A stretch of DNA of 64,000 nucleotides from Flavobacteriales bacterium. Its GTDB lineage: Bacteria > Bacteroidota > Bacteroidia > NS11-12g > UBA955. This document shows, one piece after another, positions 1 through 8,349 of the stretch (position 1 is the first letter of the stretch; each line of letters begins with the position of its first letter). The DNA is taken from contig CANMCY010000012.1 of NCBI GenBank assembly GCA_947496375.1, forward strand, positions 1 through 64,000. The letters run 5' to 3'. Below the pieces are notes generated by a model, which saw only the letters and a list, made by a program, of their open reading frames with translations, was not told where the DNA came from and did no database searches. A program made the position numbers and the translations under genes.

Positions 1-872
1 AGACTAAAAAGGCCGTCCCGCTCCAGCAGTGCTGACAACTGGGCAATGCGAAGGGTAGGAAAATTTGGGGGCCTGAGCCGACCAAACTTCCAAATTTCGG
101 GCGACATCGGCTGCAAATGGTGCTTAACCTGCAAAAAGCGATATTCAGCCATCAATTGCCGGGCATAATCATCCTTGTGGTCGGCACTGAGCAGGCCGCT
201 TTGCCCAAACAGCAAGGCCTGTAGCTTCAAAGGACTGTGCCGATATTTTTGGATGAGTGAATAGGATGCGGCGGATGCCAGCATCTCCATGGCATCACCA
301 TTGACCAGCCGGCCCAGGTAGCGCGCCATGAGCAAGTACAGCATTTCTTCCCAATGAAATTGGGTTGTGCTGCCCAGCGACCATACCCTGTCGGCCTTTT
401 GCCACATGCGTTCCGCCAGTGCACGGTGTTTCATGCTGAGTACAGCGGCGGTGTGCGTGTGTGGATGATGCGGTTTGCAGGGCACGGAAGCCAGACTGCG
501 GTTAAGGGTTTGCCAGGTGTGCAGGTAACCAGCGGGAATGCGGTTGCGCAGTTCCAGACAGGGAATGCGGGTGCCGTCTGTACGGAAAACATCCGTATCT
601 GCATGAAGTACCACATGCAGAATTACATTATCATAGGCCTTATCGGTCTGGTGGTTGTGTTTCAGCCAGTCTGATGCATGGATATGAATTTCCACCTGCC
701 CTATCCAGTCCATGGGGCCAATGCGGATGCGTGCTTCAGAAAAATCGGGACCGCTGTTGGGGTTGTGAATCCCTCTGAAATCAAAGTGAATGGGCTGTCC
801 ACAAGTGGTAACTGCACTCCGGGTATCGAAAAGACCGTATTGCCATAAAAAATGTAAAAAATACTCCTGCAT
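1..872 (-). CDS. DUF2851 family protein, 3' end cut by window
   Basis: This reverse-strand frame stays open from an ATG at 872 to the window edge, giving 290 complete codons. The start reads MQEYFLHFLWQYGLFDTR, and later come NPNSGPDFSEARIRIG and DNVILHVVLHAD. This pattern of a WQYGLFD start, a G-x-DF segment and a histidine-rich sheet is what I know from DUF2851, a Bacteroidota-wide family of unknown function of roughly 420 residues, so about two thirds is visible. The gene has no stop inside the window and is therefore easily missed. I see no signal peptide or membrane segment, so it is probably cytosolic. The family name is fairly sure; the function is unknown. Confidence 0.85.
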   Translation of the reverse strand, partial: MQEYFLHFLWQYGLFDTRSAVTTCGQPIHFDFRGIHNPNSGPDFSEARIRIGPMDWIGQVEIHIHASDWLKHNHQTDKAYDNVILHVVLHADTDVFRTDGTRIPCLELRNRIPAGYLHTWQTLNRSLASVPCKPHHPHTHTAAVLSMKHRALAERMWQKADRVWSLGSTTQFHWEEMLYLLMARYLGRLVNGDAMEMLASAASYSLIQKYRHSPLKLQALLFGQSGLLSADHKDDYARQLMAEYRFLQVKHHLQPMSPEIWKFGRLRPPNFPTLRIAQLSALLERDGLFS

Positions 873-1053
873 CAGGTGTAATTATGATGCAATATCGGTA
901 AAAGACTTATTATTACGAAGATTTTTATCTATATTTAACGGAAAATGGGCGGGTTTTTGATTTATATTGGTGGATTACCATACCAACATTGCGCCCTGCA
1001 ACCCCGACCCCGGCGGGATCGCACATCTCTAGCCTGAACGGCGCATGGAATGC

Positions 1054-1170
1054 ACGACCCCGAAGGTGGTCGTATATTGTATTTGGGGGGGGTGATTGAT
1101 TTCGTGATTGACGTAAACATCATCGATATGTCGCCCCTATGGGGCTAGTATAATTTCACTCCTTCGGAGT
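1054..1170. repeat. Cluster of three short intergenic hairpins
   Basis: The 420-base gap 873-1293 has no gene. It holds three perfect inverted repeats: ACGACC/GGTCGT (1054-1073), GCCCC TAT GGGGC (1133-1145) and ACTCC TTC GGAGT (1158-1170). Short GC-rich hairpins of this kind are scattered through intergenic DNA of many Bacteroidota. Their location fits decayed REP-like elements or transcript ends. The rest of the gap shows nothing else. Confidence 0.5.
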
Positions 1171-1293
1171 TAATGACCGGATAGACCATTCAACCAACAA
1201 ATTATTGAACCTATTAACCTAAAAAACAGCACTCGCAGAATTGGGCCTCAAAAACCATTTAATCTTAGAAAGCAATAGAAGCTTCACTTATTT

Positions 1294-2217
1294 TTAGAAA
1301 GCCCGAATGGCGCGCACCGCATGCTTATCCGTCTTTAGCTGGGTTCCGGCACCACCCGCTGAAAAATAGTAGCCCCAGGCAACGTTGCTTTCCACTTCCG
1401 TGCTGCTCCAGTAGTAACCAAGTGATAGCGGCTTTGCACCGGCGATGCCATTGAACGCCCTGGCCACCACATTGTAATTGTTCCAAAGCACGGTCAGTTC
1501 CTGTATGGAAGGCAAATACCAGTCGCTGAAACCGCCGTCTGTCCAGTCTACACAAAGTTTTGCTGCGCTTGTTGTATGCCCGCTTTGGGCCACAATGGCG
1601 TTGCTGTTGGTCAATCCATCCCATACGGTTTGTGCATTGCTACCCACCGCTAGGCTAATCATATTGCTCCATGTAGTGCTTGCACTCAAATCGGTAGTGG
1701 AAACCACCAGTCCGTGCTCTTCGCCTTTGTCATCTTTCCACAGTTGAAATATAACCCCACCGCCAAAGGCTTCGCCAATGTGGTGTTTAAAACTGACGGC
1801 ACCGGAAACAGCGCTTGCCGAGGCCGCGTGCATGGCATAGGGCACGCTCAATAGCTGGCTAACGCCGGTAATATTGTAATTGGTTCCACCGGCAGGATCG
1901 GTTTCTGTTTTAATAAAGAAGGGACCTTGGCTCCAGTCTATGGCAGCAATGGAACCGCTTTGAATGGTACCTCCCCCTATTTCCAAGGTAGCCAATCCGT
2001 TTATATTGGTGCTGGTGGTGTGGGTTTCAACATACACAGCATTTCCAACTGTTGATGACTGCAAAATACTGATGCGCATACCCACGGGCTTATTGATGAG
2101 CAATGCGTTTTTATCATCGCGGATAACGGCCTGATAGCTGAATTTGGCAGGGGGCTGAGCATGGAGGAATAGCACGTAAAACAATAGAATCGGGAATAGT
2201 AGGGTATATTTGGGCAT
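1294..2217 (-). CDS. Secreted DUF1566 (Lcl C-terminal-like) protein
   Basis: This 307-residue protein begins with a signal peptide of about 20 residues ending near LHAQ. Residues 23-140 form a beta-rich region with FSYQAVIRD and LLSVPYAMHA, typical of Bacteroidota surface proteins. Residues 145-307 carry the DUF1566 pattern: GGGVIFQL, then DWYLPSIQEL, then YYWSSTE, and a final VRAIRAF. DUF1566 is an extracellular lectin-like fold; no ligand can be named. The gene stands alone, with 328 bases of gene-free DNA upstream. No type IX sorting tail or anchor is visible, so simple secretion to the periplasm or outside is the likely fate. Confidence 0.8.
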   Translation of the reverse strand: MPKYTLLFPILLFYVLFLHAQPPAKFSYQAVIRDDKNALLINKPVGMRISILQSSTVGNAVYVETHTTSTNINGLATLEIGGGTIQSGSIAAIDWSQGPFFIKTETDPAGGTNYNITGVSQLLSVPYAMHAASASAVSGAVSFKHHIGEAFGGGVIFQLWKDDKGEEHGLVVSTTDLSASTTWSNMISLAVGSNAQTVWDGLTNSNAIVAQSGHTTSAAKLCVDWTDGGFSDWYLPSIQELTVLWNNYNVVARAFNGIAGAKPLSLGYYWSSTEVESNVAWGYYFSAGGAGTQLKTDKHAVRAIRAF

Positions 2218-2545
2218 GGGTGGGAATTAATAGTTTCAAAATTACTAGCTTTTTATCTGTTAGGTACAATCGGCATTTTAGTATTTATGAATAAACGGAT
2301 AGTGGGGCATAGTAATGGCACAAAGGGAATTTGTTTGTTATAAAATGAAAATTCAATAAAGCTTGTTTAAAACGCTTACCGCAAATACTATTTCGCCTTA
2401 TTGGCCTTTTTTGAAATGAAGGACTATGGCAAAAAGGAAAATTTATTACATGAATTTCGGGTATTTTAATTGCTATTATCGTAGCTACCTATCAGATATC
2501 AAAAACCAAAAATCAATTTATAAAAGAACACTATCAGGAATAAAT
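2218..2545. other. Gene-free stretch between two reverse-strand genes
   Basis: AT-rich DNA upstream of the DUF1566 gene. I find no open frame longer than about 17 codons, no clear hairpin and no promoter match that I would defend. It should contain the promoter of the gene ending at 1294 and the transcript end of the genes from 4386. Confidence 0.5.
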
Positions 2546-3031
2546 TCATTTTATTTTCAATAATATATAGTCTTTCCAAAATGCTTCCGCTTCTTGTTTT
2601 TCGTCATCAGACATAGCCGAATAAGGAAATGCAGGCGCATACATACCTGGAAAAATAGTAACTAGGCAGTAATCCCCATCCTTTAATTCAGCAACAACCG
2701 TAACAAATTGTGTTTTGGGCAAGGTGTGCAGTTCTATGTATGATACACTAAAACCATTTCTTGTTTCTGTTAGAACCTCAGCATTTGGATAATCCTTTCT
2801 CAGGCCCACACCATAAAATCCGGTAAAGGCGAGTTCCGGAAAATAATACTCATGTGCCTCTCTATAGTTGGACTGCTTAACAATACGAATAGGGACCATA
2901 GTCGAGAGGACCGAAAGAAGCGAATCTACATCCGGGAATACATCAAGATTAAATTTACTACCACTTTTCTCTGACGGCACAAAATGCACTTTCAGATGGG
3001 CAATAGCAGCTTCAGAAACTGAATAGAACAT
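2546..3031 (-). CDS. Hypothetical cytosolic protein
   Basis: I do not recognise this 161-residue protein. It has no signal peptide or membrane helix and has mixed alpha/beta content, with a hydrophobic strand region around residues 85-125 and an acidic helix near the C-terminus. Its ATG overlaps the stop of the upstream gene by one base (TAATG at 3029-3033), so the two are almost certainly translated together and may form a complex. The upstream protein ends in a membrane anchor, so this could be its soluble partner. Confidence 0.65.
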   Translation of the reverse strand: MFYSVSEAAIAHLKVHFVPSEKSGSKFNLDVFPDVDSLLSVLSTMVPIRIVKQSNYREAHEYYFPELAFTGFYGVGLRKDYPNAEVLTETRNGFSVSYIELHTLPKTQFVTVVAELKDGDYCLVTIFPGMYAPAFPYSAMSDDEKQEAEAFWKDYILLKIK

Positions 3032-4386
3032 TAATTTTTGGGATTTTTAAACAATTTTCGCTTAATTTTTTTAGTATTCTCCGGGAATAAATAGGCGAGT
3101 ACAGGTACACTTAAAAACAGAACAAGAATTACCAAGCTCGAATAGAATAAACAGGATGACCAGTTCACCCGAACCCTAACTTTCTCCAAAATATTGAGAA
3201 TATCATTAACTGACGACAAACCCGTTAGCAGCGAAACAAGTCCCAATAATGCCGCCTGTCGTTTCTCCTGATCTTCCTGTATGCTTGCCGCCAGTTTTCC
3301 CAAACGCTTTTCAAATTGTTCAATCTCGGTGCCTATACCCAGCGCATGGTGTATTTTTTTGTAAAATATATTGGGTAGAAAATTAAAAGAAATGTGTGAG
3401 AAATTATAGTTATTGACAAAAGCCTCAAAGTTTGACCTAATCTTTACCGGATTATCACTAAATACAGCATTGAATCTAAATAAATTATAGCGTAAAAATA
3501 AATTATAAATATAAATGGCAAAATAGACACGGTTATAGATATTAAAAGAATAAAATCCATTCTCTTTATATTGAAACACCTGTTTATTGCCTATAATGGT
3601 GAAAGAATCCAGTAAGGCAAGACCTGTGTAGTTATTAAATACCTTAATGCTATTTTGCATTAATTCTTCATAATAAATAAGAGAAGGCGCATTATAATCT
3701 TGCTCTTCCACGGTGCCAATTCTGGAACCTGTTCCAATTTCATATACCAGATAATCGCGGCTATACAGTTTCTCATCATCAGGTTCTACAGTATTAATAA
3801 CTGTATAAATTTTAAATTTAGAACCACTGTAATCATCGGCCTGCACATTGGCGCCTCTTAATGGGATATTACACAATACTTCCTTACTTATAAATTCATG
3901 AAAAACAAGGGGATGCCCGGAAAACATTAGTTTGGCATCAAAAGAACGTAACCCGAATATGAGATCACTCAGGTATTCAAATGTATGTTGTATTGGCTTG
4001 AAAGAGAGTGCAAAAATCCCTGTTCCATTATCAAATAAAAATAATTCTTGCCGGCTACAAATGGCCTCTACATGCCGAGCATTTTTAATGGAACCCAGAG
4101 TAATGACCATTGAAAATTCCTTTGCCCGCTGCAATCCATGCATTCTCTTCCCTTCCGACTTGCCTGTAAACATCAAAGATGAAAATTCGCTGTAGTAGGT
4201 ATCCCGATAATAAAGAACCGATTCATCCTGCTCATTTTGATAGTCAGAATGTGTTTCCGGAACTTTTTCAGAAAGTGGAATATCCATGTATCCAGCATTA
4301 ATGAGTGCTTTTTTTTGTTTATTATCAAAGGAAAAAACACCCGTTACTTTTATGAGGGCAGCATCTATGGTGGGTAATGGCTTCAT
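3031..4386 (-). CDS. Hypothetical protein with C-terminal membrane anchor
   Basis: This 451-residue protein is unknown to me. Residues 1-330 are soluble and contain many aromatic residues. Residues about 340-395 form a charged helix (IEQFEKRLGKLAASIQEDQ) followed by a hydrophobic stretch, and residues 410-435 are a clear membrane helix with a lysine-rich tail. A long soluble domain, a helical stalk and terminal hydrophobic helices recall CorA-like proteins, but no GMN motif is present, so I do not call it a transporter. It is divergent from the thioesterase gene, whose likely start at 4473 leaves 86 bases for promoters. It is coupled to the gene at 2546. Confidence 0.65.
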   Translation of the reverse strand: MKPLPTIDAALIKVTGVFSFDNKQKKALINAGYMDIPLSEKVPETHSDYQNEQDESVLYYRDTYYSEFSSLMFTGKSEGKRMHGLQRAKEFSMVITLGSIKNARHVEAICSRQELFLFDNGTGIFALSFKPIQHTFEYLSDLIFGLRSFDAKLMFSGHPLVFHEFISKEVLCNIPLRGANVQADDYSGSKFKIYTVINTVEPDDEKLYSRDYLVYEIGTGSRIGTVEEQDYNAPSLIYYEELMQNSIKVFNNYTGLALLDSFTIIGNKQVFQYKENGFYSFNIYNRVYFAIYIYNLFLRYNLFRFNAVFSDNPVKIRSNFEAFVNNYNFSHISFNFLPNIFYKKIHHALGIGTEIEQFEKRLGKLAASIQEDQEKRQAALLGLVSLLTGLSSVNDILNILEKVRVRVNWSSCLFYSSLVILVLFLSVPVLAYLFPENTKKIKRKLFKNPKN

Positions 4387-4445
4387 CTATGGCAAATATA
4401 TTAAACGCATCCCAATTGATACTATACTATTTCCCATTAATACAG

Positions 4446-4453
4446 TATGTTTG
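4446..4453 (+). promoter_or_regulatory. Candidate -7 box upstream of the thioesterase gene
   Basis: TATGTTTG matches the Bacteroidota -7 consensus TAnnTTTG exactly. It lies 19 bases before the ATG at 4473 and inside the longer open frame that starts at 4377, which argues for the later start. No convincing -33 TTG is seen at the usual spacing. Confidence 0.4.
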
Positions 4454-4472
4454 TCCATACTTTAATGTTGAA

Positions 4473-5018
4473 ATGAAAACCATTGCAGAATCTGAAACTA
4501 TTTATACTGAACTTATGATTCCGTCCTATGCCAATTTTGGCGGCAAGGTGCATGGCGGTATAATTTTATCTATCATGGATAAAGTAGCTTATGTATGCGC
4601 CAGCAAGCACAGCGGCAGTTATGTGGTAACCGTAGCGGTGGAAGGTGTTGAATTTTTGAGTCCTGTGGAGGTTGGTGACTTACTCACGATTAAGGCCTCC
4701 ATTAATTATGTGGGAAATACCACCATGATTGTGGGTATGCGCACAGAGTGCTTTAATCCGAGAACCAGCCATACCAGGCATACCAACAGCTGCTATTTTA
4801 CCATGGCTGCAAAAAATGACGATGGCACGCTGAAAGAAGTTCCCGGACTGATTATCTCAAACCATCAGCAATTGGTGCGCTTTTGCGAAGGCAAACTCAT
4901 TCGGGACTTGTCCAAAAAGAAACGTGAGGCATTAAAAAATAATTTTGCGGAATACAAAGTAGAGGAACTCAAAGAATTATGTTCTTTGGAAAAATGCAAT
5001 GTAGAATTCCTAAAATAG
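4473..5018 (+). CDS. Acyl-CoA thioesterase (hotdog fold)
   Basis: Likely hydrolyses acyl-CoA to free acid and CoA in the cytosol. The 181-residue product has the hotdog signature: NFGGKVHGGIILSIMDKVAY (residues about 20-40) with the HGG turn and the acidic residue of the central helix, followed by TVAVEGVEFLSPVEVGD and the GNTTMIVG strand. This layout fits the YciA/BFIT branch, which usually acts as a hexamer. The C-terminal 45 residues are a charged helical tail. The open frame runs back to 4377, but that would overlap the divergent gene and add an odd N-terminus; the ATG at 4473 behind a -7 box is better. Chain-length preference cannot be read. Confidence 0.82.
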   Translation: MKTIAESETIYTELMIPSYANFGGKVHGGIILSIMDKVAYVCASKHSGSYVVTVAVEGVEFLSPVEVGDLLTIKASINYVGNTTMIVGMRTECFNPRTSHTRHTNSCYFTMAAKNDDGTLKEVPGLIISNHQQLVRFCEGKLIRDLSKKKREALKNNFAEYKVEELKELCSLEKCNVEFLK

Positions 5019-5102
5019 GACATTTATATCATTTACTGAAAACAATTAAGTTGTTTTTTTATTTATTTCTGCATTTATTTGCCCTAATAACACATATAGT
5101 TT

Positions 5103-5741
5103 ATGAAAAAACTTTACCTTCTTCTTGCCCTGCTTTTATTTGTGGCATTCTGTTACCTCATTTACAAAACCTGGGACATCTTTGGATTTTGGAACATTAT
5201 TCTTACTGGCGTTTTTTCCTTGTTCACAGGAATTTTGCTCAGCCGTTTTGCCCGCGCCAGAAAGGAAGTAGGCGATGAAGTCATTTACAATCCCAAAGAA
5301 TTTCCTAAAATCGCTCAAATCGCTGTTAGTATTGGCATCTGTTACTACCTTTTTACCGTTGTTTCGTCCAAGAACATTTCCAGTTATGAGTATACTTTTG
5401 GCCTGATTTACATATTCTTACTCACCTGTCTCCCCATTGTGATCAGTTTCATCAAAATTATCAGAGACAGAAATGATTTTGTGTCGGTATCTGATACAGT
5501 CGTTCGATATAAAGACAATTCACATACCGGTGAAATTAAAATTGACCAAATACAAACTTGCTCTTATAATAAAAAAGGAATGTTATTGGAGTTGAAGGAC
5601 GGTAGCTCCAGGCTCATTGAACTACATAACATGAATTTTTCCTCTATAGATATTTTTTCACTGGTTAATGAGATAAATAAATATTTACCAAAAACATCCG
5701 AAACAGCGGAAGATGCAACAGAACAAAACAAAACTATTTAA
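5103..5741 (+). CDS. Hypothetical membrane protein, first of two paralogues
   Basis: This 212-residue protein has four predicted membrane helices (about residues 3-20, 28-48, 70-88, 97-118) and then a soluble C-terminal domain of about 90 residues with alternating strands, similar in outline to a small PH-like domain (VSVSDTVVRYKD, MLLELKDGSS). The next gene has the same architecture and similar C-terminal segments, including LHNMNF against LMTMNL, so the two arose by duplication. No known family is recognised. The operon continues into a DUF481 barrel. Confidence 0.7.
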   Translation: MKKLYLLLALLLFVAFCYLIYKTWDIFGFWNIILTGVFSLFTGILLSRFARARKEVGDEVIYNPKEFPKIAQIAVSIGICYYLFTVVSSKNISSYEYTFGLIYIFLLTCLPIVISFIKIIRDRNDFVSVSDTVVRYKDNSHTGEIKIDQIQTCSYNKKGMLLELKDGSSRLIELHNMNFSSIDIFSLVNEINKYLPKTSETAEDATEQNKTI

Positions 5742-5776
5742 TCTGGTCTGATTATATTATTTATATCCAATTTATT

Positions 5777-6403
5777 TTGATATCCTTCGTAAATAAACAC
5801 AGGCGAAAAGCAATCATGATTGCTTTCATCGCCATATTGATTGTTCTTTACTTTACAGGTAAAACATACTTCTGGGGCTTGCTGCTTATAGGAGGTTTCC
5901 TTACCATTAAGATATTATGGGAATTGATTTTTTGCAGGGCAAGGAAAACAAAAGAAGGTATGGAATTTAACCTACCGCTTTTTGCTGAAATATCGCAGTT
6001 TATTTTACTGCTTGGCCTAGCAGGACTTTCTATTTATTCATTGATTTCTTATTCGCCGCCCTGGTACGCATGGATTTTGCCGACTATCTATGCGATAATG
6101 CTATTGTTTAAAGCAATGGATATATTTTCCAACAGAAACGATAAGTTAATTTTGAATGAAAACCGATTGATTTGGTTCAACGATGGCAATAAATTGGACC
6201 ATAAGGTAGTTTCTTATAGCTTCAAAAATGAAAAATCCAAGGCTATGCAAATGACATTATACAATGACAAAGGTTGGCACTTGCACCTTGTTGATGAGGA
6301 AGGCGGACTACACAAGCTTGATTTAATGACCATGAATCTTAATGGTTTCAAATCTGCCATTCAGCAAGAATTAAATAAACTGGGTGTAAAAGAGCTTGAA
6401 TGA
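5777..6403 (+). CDS. Hypothetical membrane protein, second paralogue
   Basis: This 208-residue protein shares the layout of the gene at 5103: four membrane helices followed by a soluble strand-rich tail ending in a helix. The listed start is a TTG at 5777, giving a basic NKHRRK stretch ahead of the first helix. An ATG at 5816 is equally possible and aligns better with the start of the paralogue. Its stop overlaps the next start as ATGA (6400-6403), so it is translationally coupled to the DUF481 gene. Function unknown. Confidence 0.68.
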   Translation: MISFVNKHRRKAIMIAFIAILIVLYFTGKTYFWGLLLIGGFLTIKILWELIFCRARKTKEGMEFNLPLFAEISQFILLLGLAGLSIYSLISYSPPWYAWILPTIYAIMLLFKAMDIFSNRNDKLILNENRLIWFNDGNKLDHKVVSYSFKNEKSKAMQMTLYNDKGWHLHLVDEEGGLHKLDLMTMNLNGFKSAIQQELNKLGVKELE

Positions 6404-7227
6404 TAGACTATATGTCTAAGAACTTTATATTTACTTACTTAATCTCTGCTGTCTGCGTTATCTTACAATTCCATACCGCAAAGGCACAAATCCTGAATAT
6501 TGACAGCGAACTAAAAGACTCTATGGATAGAAAGCGATACCTGCTGATTTCAGGAAACTTCAGCCACGACAAGCAAAAGAGAAGCATAAACGACCTTACA
6601 TCAGGTATAGAATTGGTCCAAAAACTTAAAAACCGCTACGCGCTGGTGTTGGTGGGGCAGACCAACGTGGTTCTTTCAGGAAGGGAAATTATTCAGAATG
6701 AGGGCTATTTTCAGTGGCGATACCGGGATCCGGATATACGCAAAACAAGCATGGAAGGATATGTTCAATTTCAATGGAATGGGCTTTGGGGAATGGAAAA
6801 AAGGGCGCTTGCAGGTGCCAATATCCGACAAAGAATTTTAGATAAAAAAAGCGGTGATTTTTATGTAGGTCTGGGTGGTTTTTATGAAACTGAAACTTGG
6901 AACTATAAAGGTGTTGAAGATGCCTCCAAGATCCCATTAAACCCTGTAGCTGTAACATTCAACCGCTTTCGAATTAACACCTATTTTAAAACGGCTAAGA
7001 AACTATTTAAAAACTGTGATATGATCGCTGAATCATTTTTTCAGGCCAATGCTTTATCACTCAATAACCCATCTGTTCGTTGGTGTATGCTTGGAAAAAT
7101 AAACTATCAATTAACGGATAAATTCATATTAACCTTTAATTACGACCATATATATAATCAAGCCCCTCCGGTACCTATCAAAAAAATGTATTCAGGGTAT
7201 TCATTGGAACTAAACATAAGGTTATAA
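6400..7227 (+). CDS. DUF481-like outer-membrane beta-barrel protein
   Basis: The 275-residue product starts with a signal peptide ending near AKAQ (residue about 30). It continues with alternating amphipathic strands such as YLLISGNFSH, YALVLVGQTNVV, GYFQWRYRD and GYVQFQWNGLWG, and ends in YSLELNIRL, a typical barrel closing strand. This is the pattern of DUF481 and related outer-membrane proteins in Bacteroidota. It is the last gene of the run from 5103, so the two inner-membrane paralogues may work with this barrel across the envelope. That link is inferred only from the four-base gene overlap. Confidence 0.72.
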   Translation: MIDYMSKNFIFTYLISAVCVILQFHTAKAQILNIDSELKDSMDRKRYLLISGNFSHDKQKRSINDLTSGIELVQKLKNRYALVLVGQTNVVLSGREIIQNEGYFQWRYRDPDIRKTSMEGYVQFQWNGLWGMEKRALAGANIRQRILDKKSGDFYVGLGGFYETETWNYKGVEDASKIPLNPVAVTFNRFRINTYFKTAKKLFKNCDMIAESFFQANALSLNNPSVRWCMLGKINYQLTDKFILTFNYDHIYNQAPPVPIKKMYSGYSLELNIRL

Positions 7228-7274
7228 ATAATCAATTAACTTATTTTCAGATTATTTATTAAAAATCAGGATAA

Positions 7275-7300
7275 GAAAACATCATTATTGCCATGTTTTC
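7275..7300. terminator. Weak inverted repeat between convergent genes
   Basis: GAAAACAT and ATGTTTTC flank a 10-base loop in the 257-base gap between the DUF481 gene and the reverse-strand gene at 7485. It sits where a terminator is expected, but the stem is AT-rich and has no clear T-run. The gap shows nothing else. Confidence 0.25.
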
Positions 7301-7484
7301 TGCAAATATTATTAATATCATATTCCCTATTATGGATTTTAATGGCGAATACTTGCATGAAAGCATTACGCCCCATACTACAGTTTTACAGATTAAATAA
7401 AAATAGTAATCCTAAAATTAGGTTTAATTTAAAGTAATGGCACAATTAAGAGGCCAAAAATGCAACCGCTTTCTTCGCTTCCTC

Positions 7485-7829
7485 TTAAGTAAGAGCATAT
7501 TTTTCAATGAGACTGTCAGCCATAGATTCTGGCCCAATTTCAGCATACTGCTTTTTTAGGGATTCCAAATCTGCATCCAATTCATTCATCATTAAAATGG
7601 TCATGCCCTCAATTTGATCAAAAACACCACTATTTTCAATTTGTTCACTCAACTTTTTATCTGCTTCGATGTAAGCGAGTCCATCTTCCCTCGTAACACC
7701 ATACCCAATGAGCTTTTCAAGGTAAGCTGCATCATCAATTTGACCGGAACCTCTTTGAAACTGCATTTGAATAAATCCCTCATCTTCCAGAAGCGATGAA
7801 TACTTCTCAATAAAATCTTCGTGTGTCAT
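7485..7829 (-). CDS. Small acidic hypothetical protein
   Basis: This 114-residue cytosolic protein is rich in Glu and Asp and looks almost wholly helical (MTHEDFIEKYSSLLEDEGF and later DADLESLKKQYAEIG). No signal, membrane helix or known motif is visible. It and the next gene (7929) both read away from the STAND locus. Similar small acidic proteins are common in accessory DNA. An immunity or inhibitor role is possible but there is no evidence for it. Confidence 0.6.
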   Translation of the reverse strand: MTHEDFIEKYSSLLEDEGFIQMQFQRGSGQIDDAAYLEKLIGYGVTREDGLAYIEADKKLSEQIENSGVFDQIEGMTILMMNELDADLESLKKQYAEIGPESMADSLIEKYALT

Positions 7830-7928
7830 ACTAGGACAATTTATTATTTAAACTATAATTTAAAAATGTAGATTCTAATAATTTATAAAAACGCAATTTA
7901 CTTTTAAAAGTATTTATATAATGTTGTA

Positions 7929-8282
7929 TTATTTAATGATCAGTTTTGGATAATAATCATCCCCGGTCATATCATTATCCATCCACACATCGTCTTCATC
8001 ATACCAGAATCCATTTCTCTGTTGAGTTTGATGATCATACACAAGCACATAAATTTCGTTATCGGTGCCAAGCTCTTGTAATTCGTCCCAAATTTTAACA
8101 TCATTCATTGATAAATCGCTGTAGTTAAGCAAAATACTGTAGGAACTTTCTTCATCTTCTTCATCATCTTTAACTTCAACACGTTTTGTGGGTTCCCCTA
8201 ATAAGGAAACAACAACATTAACACAGGCGTCAGCCTTTTCGGGTTCTGAGGGGAAGAAAGAATTTAAATCTATGGTTATCAT
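7929..8282 (-). CDS. Hypothetical protein with intact WYDEDD motif
   Basis: This 117-residue acidic protein has a strand-helix pattern and a highly charged loop (DDEEDEESS) near residue 42. Towards the end it reads YVLVYDHQTQQRNGFWYDEDD, a tight beta-hairpin. A broken relative of the same length lies at 18262-18612 and shares the VIVYN...GYWYDEDDEW segment, so this is a real family that has been duplicated or retained on both sides of the STAND locus. The start lies 67 bases from the divergent STAND gene, so they share one promoter region. Function unknown. Confidence 0.65.
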   Translation of the reverse strand: MITIDLNSFFPSEPEKADACVNVVVSLLGEPTKRVEVKDDEEDEESSYSILLNYSDLSMNDVKIWDELQELGTDNEIYVLVYDHQTQQRNGFWYDEDDVWMDNDMTGDDYYPKLIIK

Positions 8283-8306
8283 ATTACAAATATATTAAAT
8301 ACTCAT

Positions 8307-8314
8307 TAGATTTG
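8307..8314 (+). promoter_or_regulatory. Candidate -7 box of the STAND operon
   Basis: TAGATTTG is a perfect TAnnTTTG match, 35 bases before the ATG at 8350 and within the 67-base divergent gap. No good -33 TTG lies at the usual distance (the nearest is a TTA near 8284), so the site may be weak or need an activator. Confidence 0.4.
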
Positions 8315-8349
8315 CTCAACATAAACCCTAAACCAAAACCAAATTCCTT

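Noticed and set aside
7485-8282. The two small reverse-strand genes as a toxin-antitoxin pair
   Set aside because: They are separated by 99 bases, neither has a recognisable toxin or DNA-binding motif, and both are acidic.
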